From an uncultured Oscillospiraceae bacterium (GTDB lineage Bacteria > Bacillota_A > Clostridia > Oscillospirales > Oscillospiraceae), in NCBI GenBank assembly GCA_944385265.1, contig CALWWO010000063.1, positions 1 through 6,195 of the forward strand: 6,195 bases of DNA, read 5' to 3'. Made by a program: the position numbers and the translations under genes. This document shows, in pieces, positions 5,988-6,195 of this stretch (positions are counted from its first letter, which is position 1; the number at the start of each line of letters is the position of its first letter). The notes beneath the pieces were generated by a model that saw only the letters and a list, made by a program, of their open reading frames with translations, was not told the origin of the DNA and made no database searches.

Positions 5988-6195
5988 ATGTTAGAGGATA
6001 TTATTTCAAAACACAGCGTCTCTTTCGCGCCCGGAGTACATACAGAGCTGCGCGCTCAGGTCAATAAATCAAGGCGGGTAACTCTGCTTGCGGGGAATCT
6101 GACCGCGAATTCGCGGTCAGACGTTTCGGGCGTATCGGCGCGCGTATACAAAAACGGGGTCTACGGATTCTCCTCAGTCGCGGAGATGTCTGACG
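5988..6195 (+). CDS. TldD/PmbA-family metallopeptidase-like protein, N-terminal part
   Basis: Only the first 69 codons are inside the window; the gene runs off the right edge. The start is the ATG at 5988, with AAAGGAG at 5975-5981 six bases upstream. The translation begins MLEDIISKH and contains GVSARVYKNGVYGFSS (residues 48-63), the conserved N-terminal signature of TldD/PmbA proteins (G.g.Rv...G.wGfa). Characterised TldD/TldE pairs are cytoplasmic zinc proteases acting on unfolded peptides, peptide antibiotics such as microcin B17, and the CcdA antitoxin. The HExxxH metal site would lie beyond the window, so activity and whether this is the TldD or the PmbA/TldE partner cannot be judged; a second family member often follows. 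Codons 37-45 carry a 24-bp perfect palindrome. It is probably cotranscribed with the DUF4015 gene. Confidence 0.8.
   Translation, partial: MLEDIISKHSVSFAPGVHTELRAQVNKSRRVTLLAGNLTANSRSDVSGVSARVYKNGVYGFSSVAEMSD
6098..6121. repeat. 24-bp perfect palindrome inside the tldD-like gene
   Basis: Each strand reads TCTGACCGCGAA followed by its own complement, 12 bp per arm with no spacer, and the pairing stops exactly at 6097/6122. The centre is CGCGAATTCGCG. It lies in frame across codons 37-45 (translation LTANSRS within it), about 110 bases after the start. In the mRNA it could form a stem of about 10 bp with a tight loop. Confidence 0.9.

Overview
The window reads like a chromosome segment of an intermediate-GC Gram-positive bacterium of the Clostridia (an Oscillospirales-like gut Firmicute is my best guess). 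This rests on strong Shine-Dalgarno sites, sigma-A-type promoters in AT-rich gaps, U-tract hairpin terminators, an acetyl-CoA-type MetA, a ~400-residue CofE-like protein of the kind found in Firmicutes, and a DUF4015 glycoside-hydrolase-like protein with SH3 repeats. Taxonomy is inference; no marker gene is present.

Layout: (1) 54-971 +, metA, homoserine O-acetyltransferase for methionine synthesis. (2) 977-1013, a 13-bp hairpin terminator between two convergent genes. (3) about 1028-2212 (open to 2338) -, a polytopic O-antigen ligase/Wzy-like membrane protein. (4) A divergent AT-rich gap with an extended -10 promoter reading right. (5) 2606-3799 +, CofE-like gamma-glutamyl ligase, ended by a very good terminator at 3874-3913. 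(6) A 365-bp gap, 3800-4164, holding that terminator, an unexplained GC-richer island (about 3931-4062) and a promoter with a perfect TATAAT. (7) 4165-5916 +, a membrane-anchored DUF4015 protein with two SH3b-like repeats. (8) 5988 to the window end +, the first 69 codons of a TldD/PmbA-family protein, carrying a 24-bp perfect palindrome.

The genes do not form one pathway. Each unit has its own promoter or terminator, except that the DUF4015 gene and tldD-like gene are 71 bp apart with no convincing terminator or promoter between them and may be cotranscribed. The ligase and the DUF4015 protein both point to the cell envelope. I see no mobile element, CRISPR array, tRNA, rRNA or obvious new multi-gene system. 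The points most worth a second look are the palindrome in the tldD-like gene, the CofE-like ligase without any visible F420 context, and the possible structured RNA in the 3.9-4.06 kb gap.
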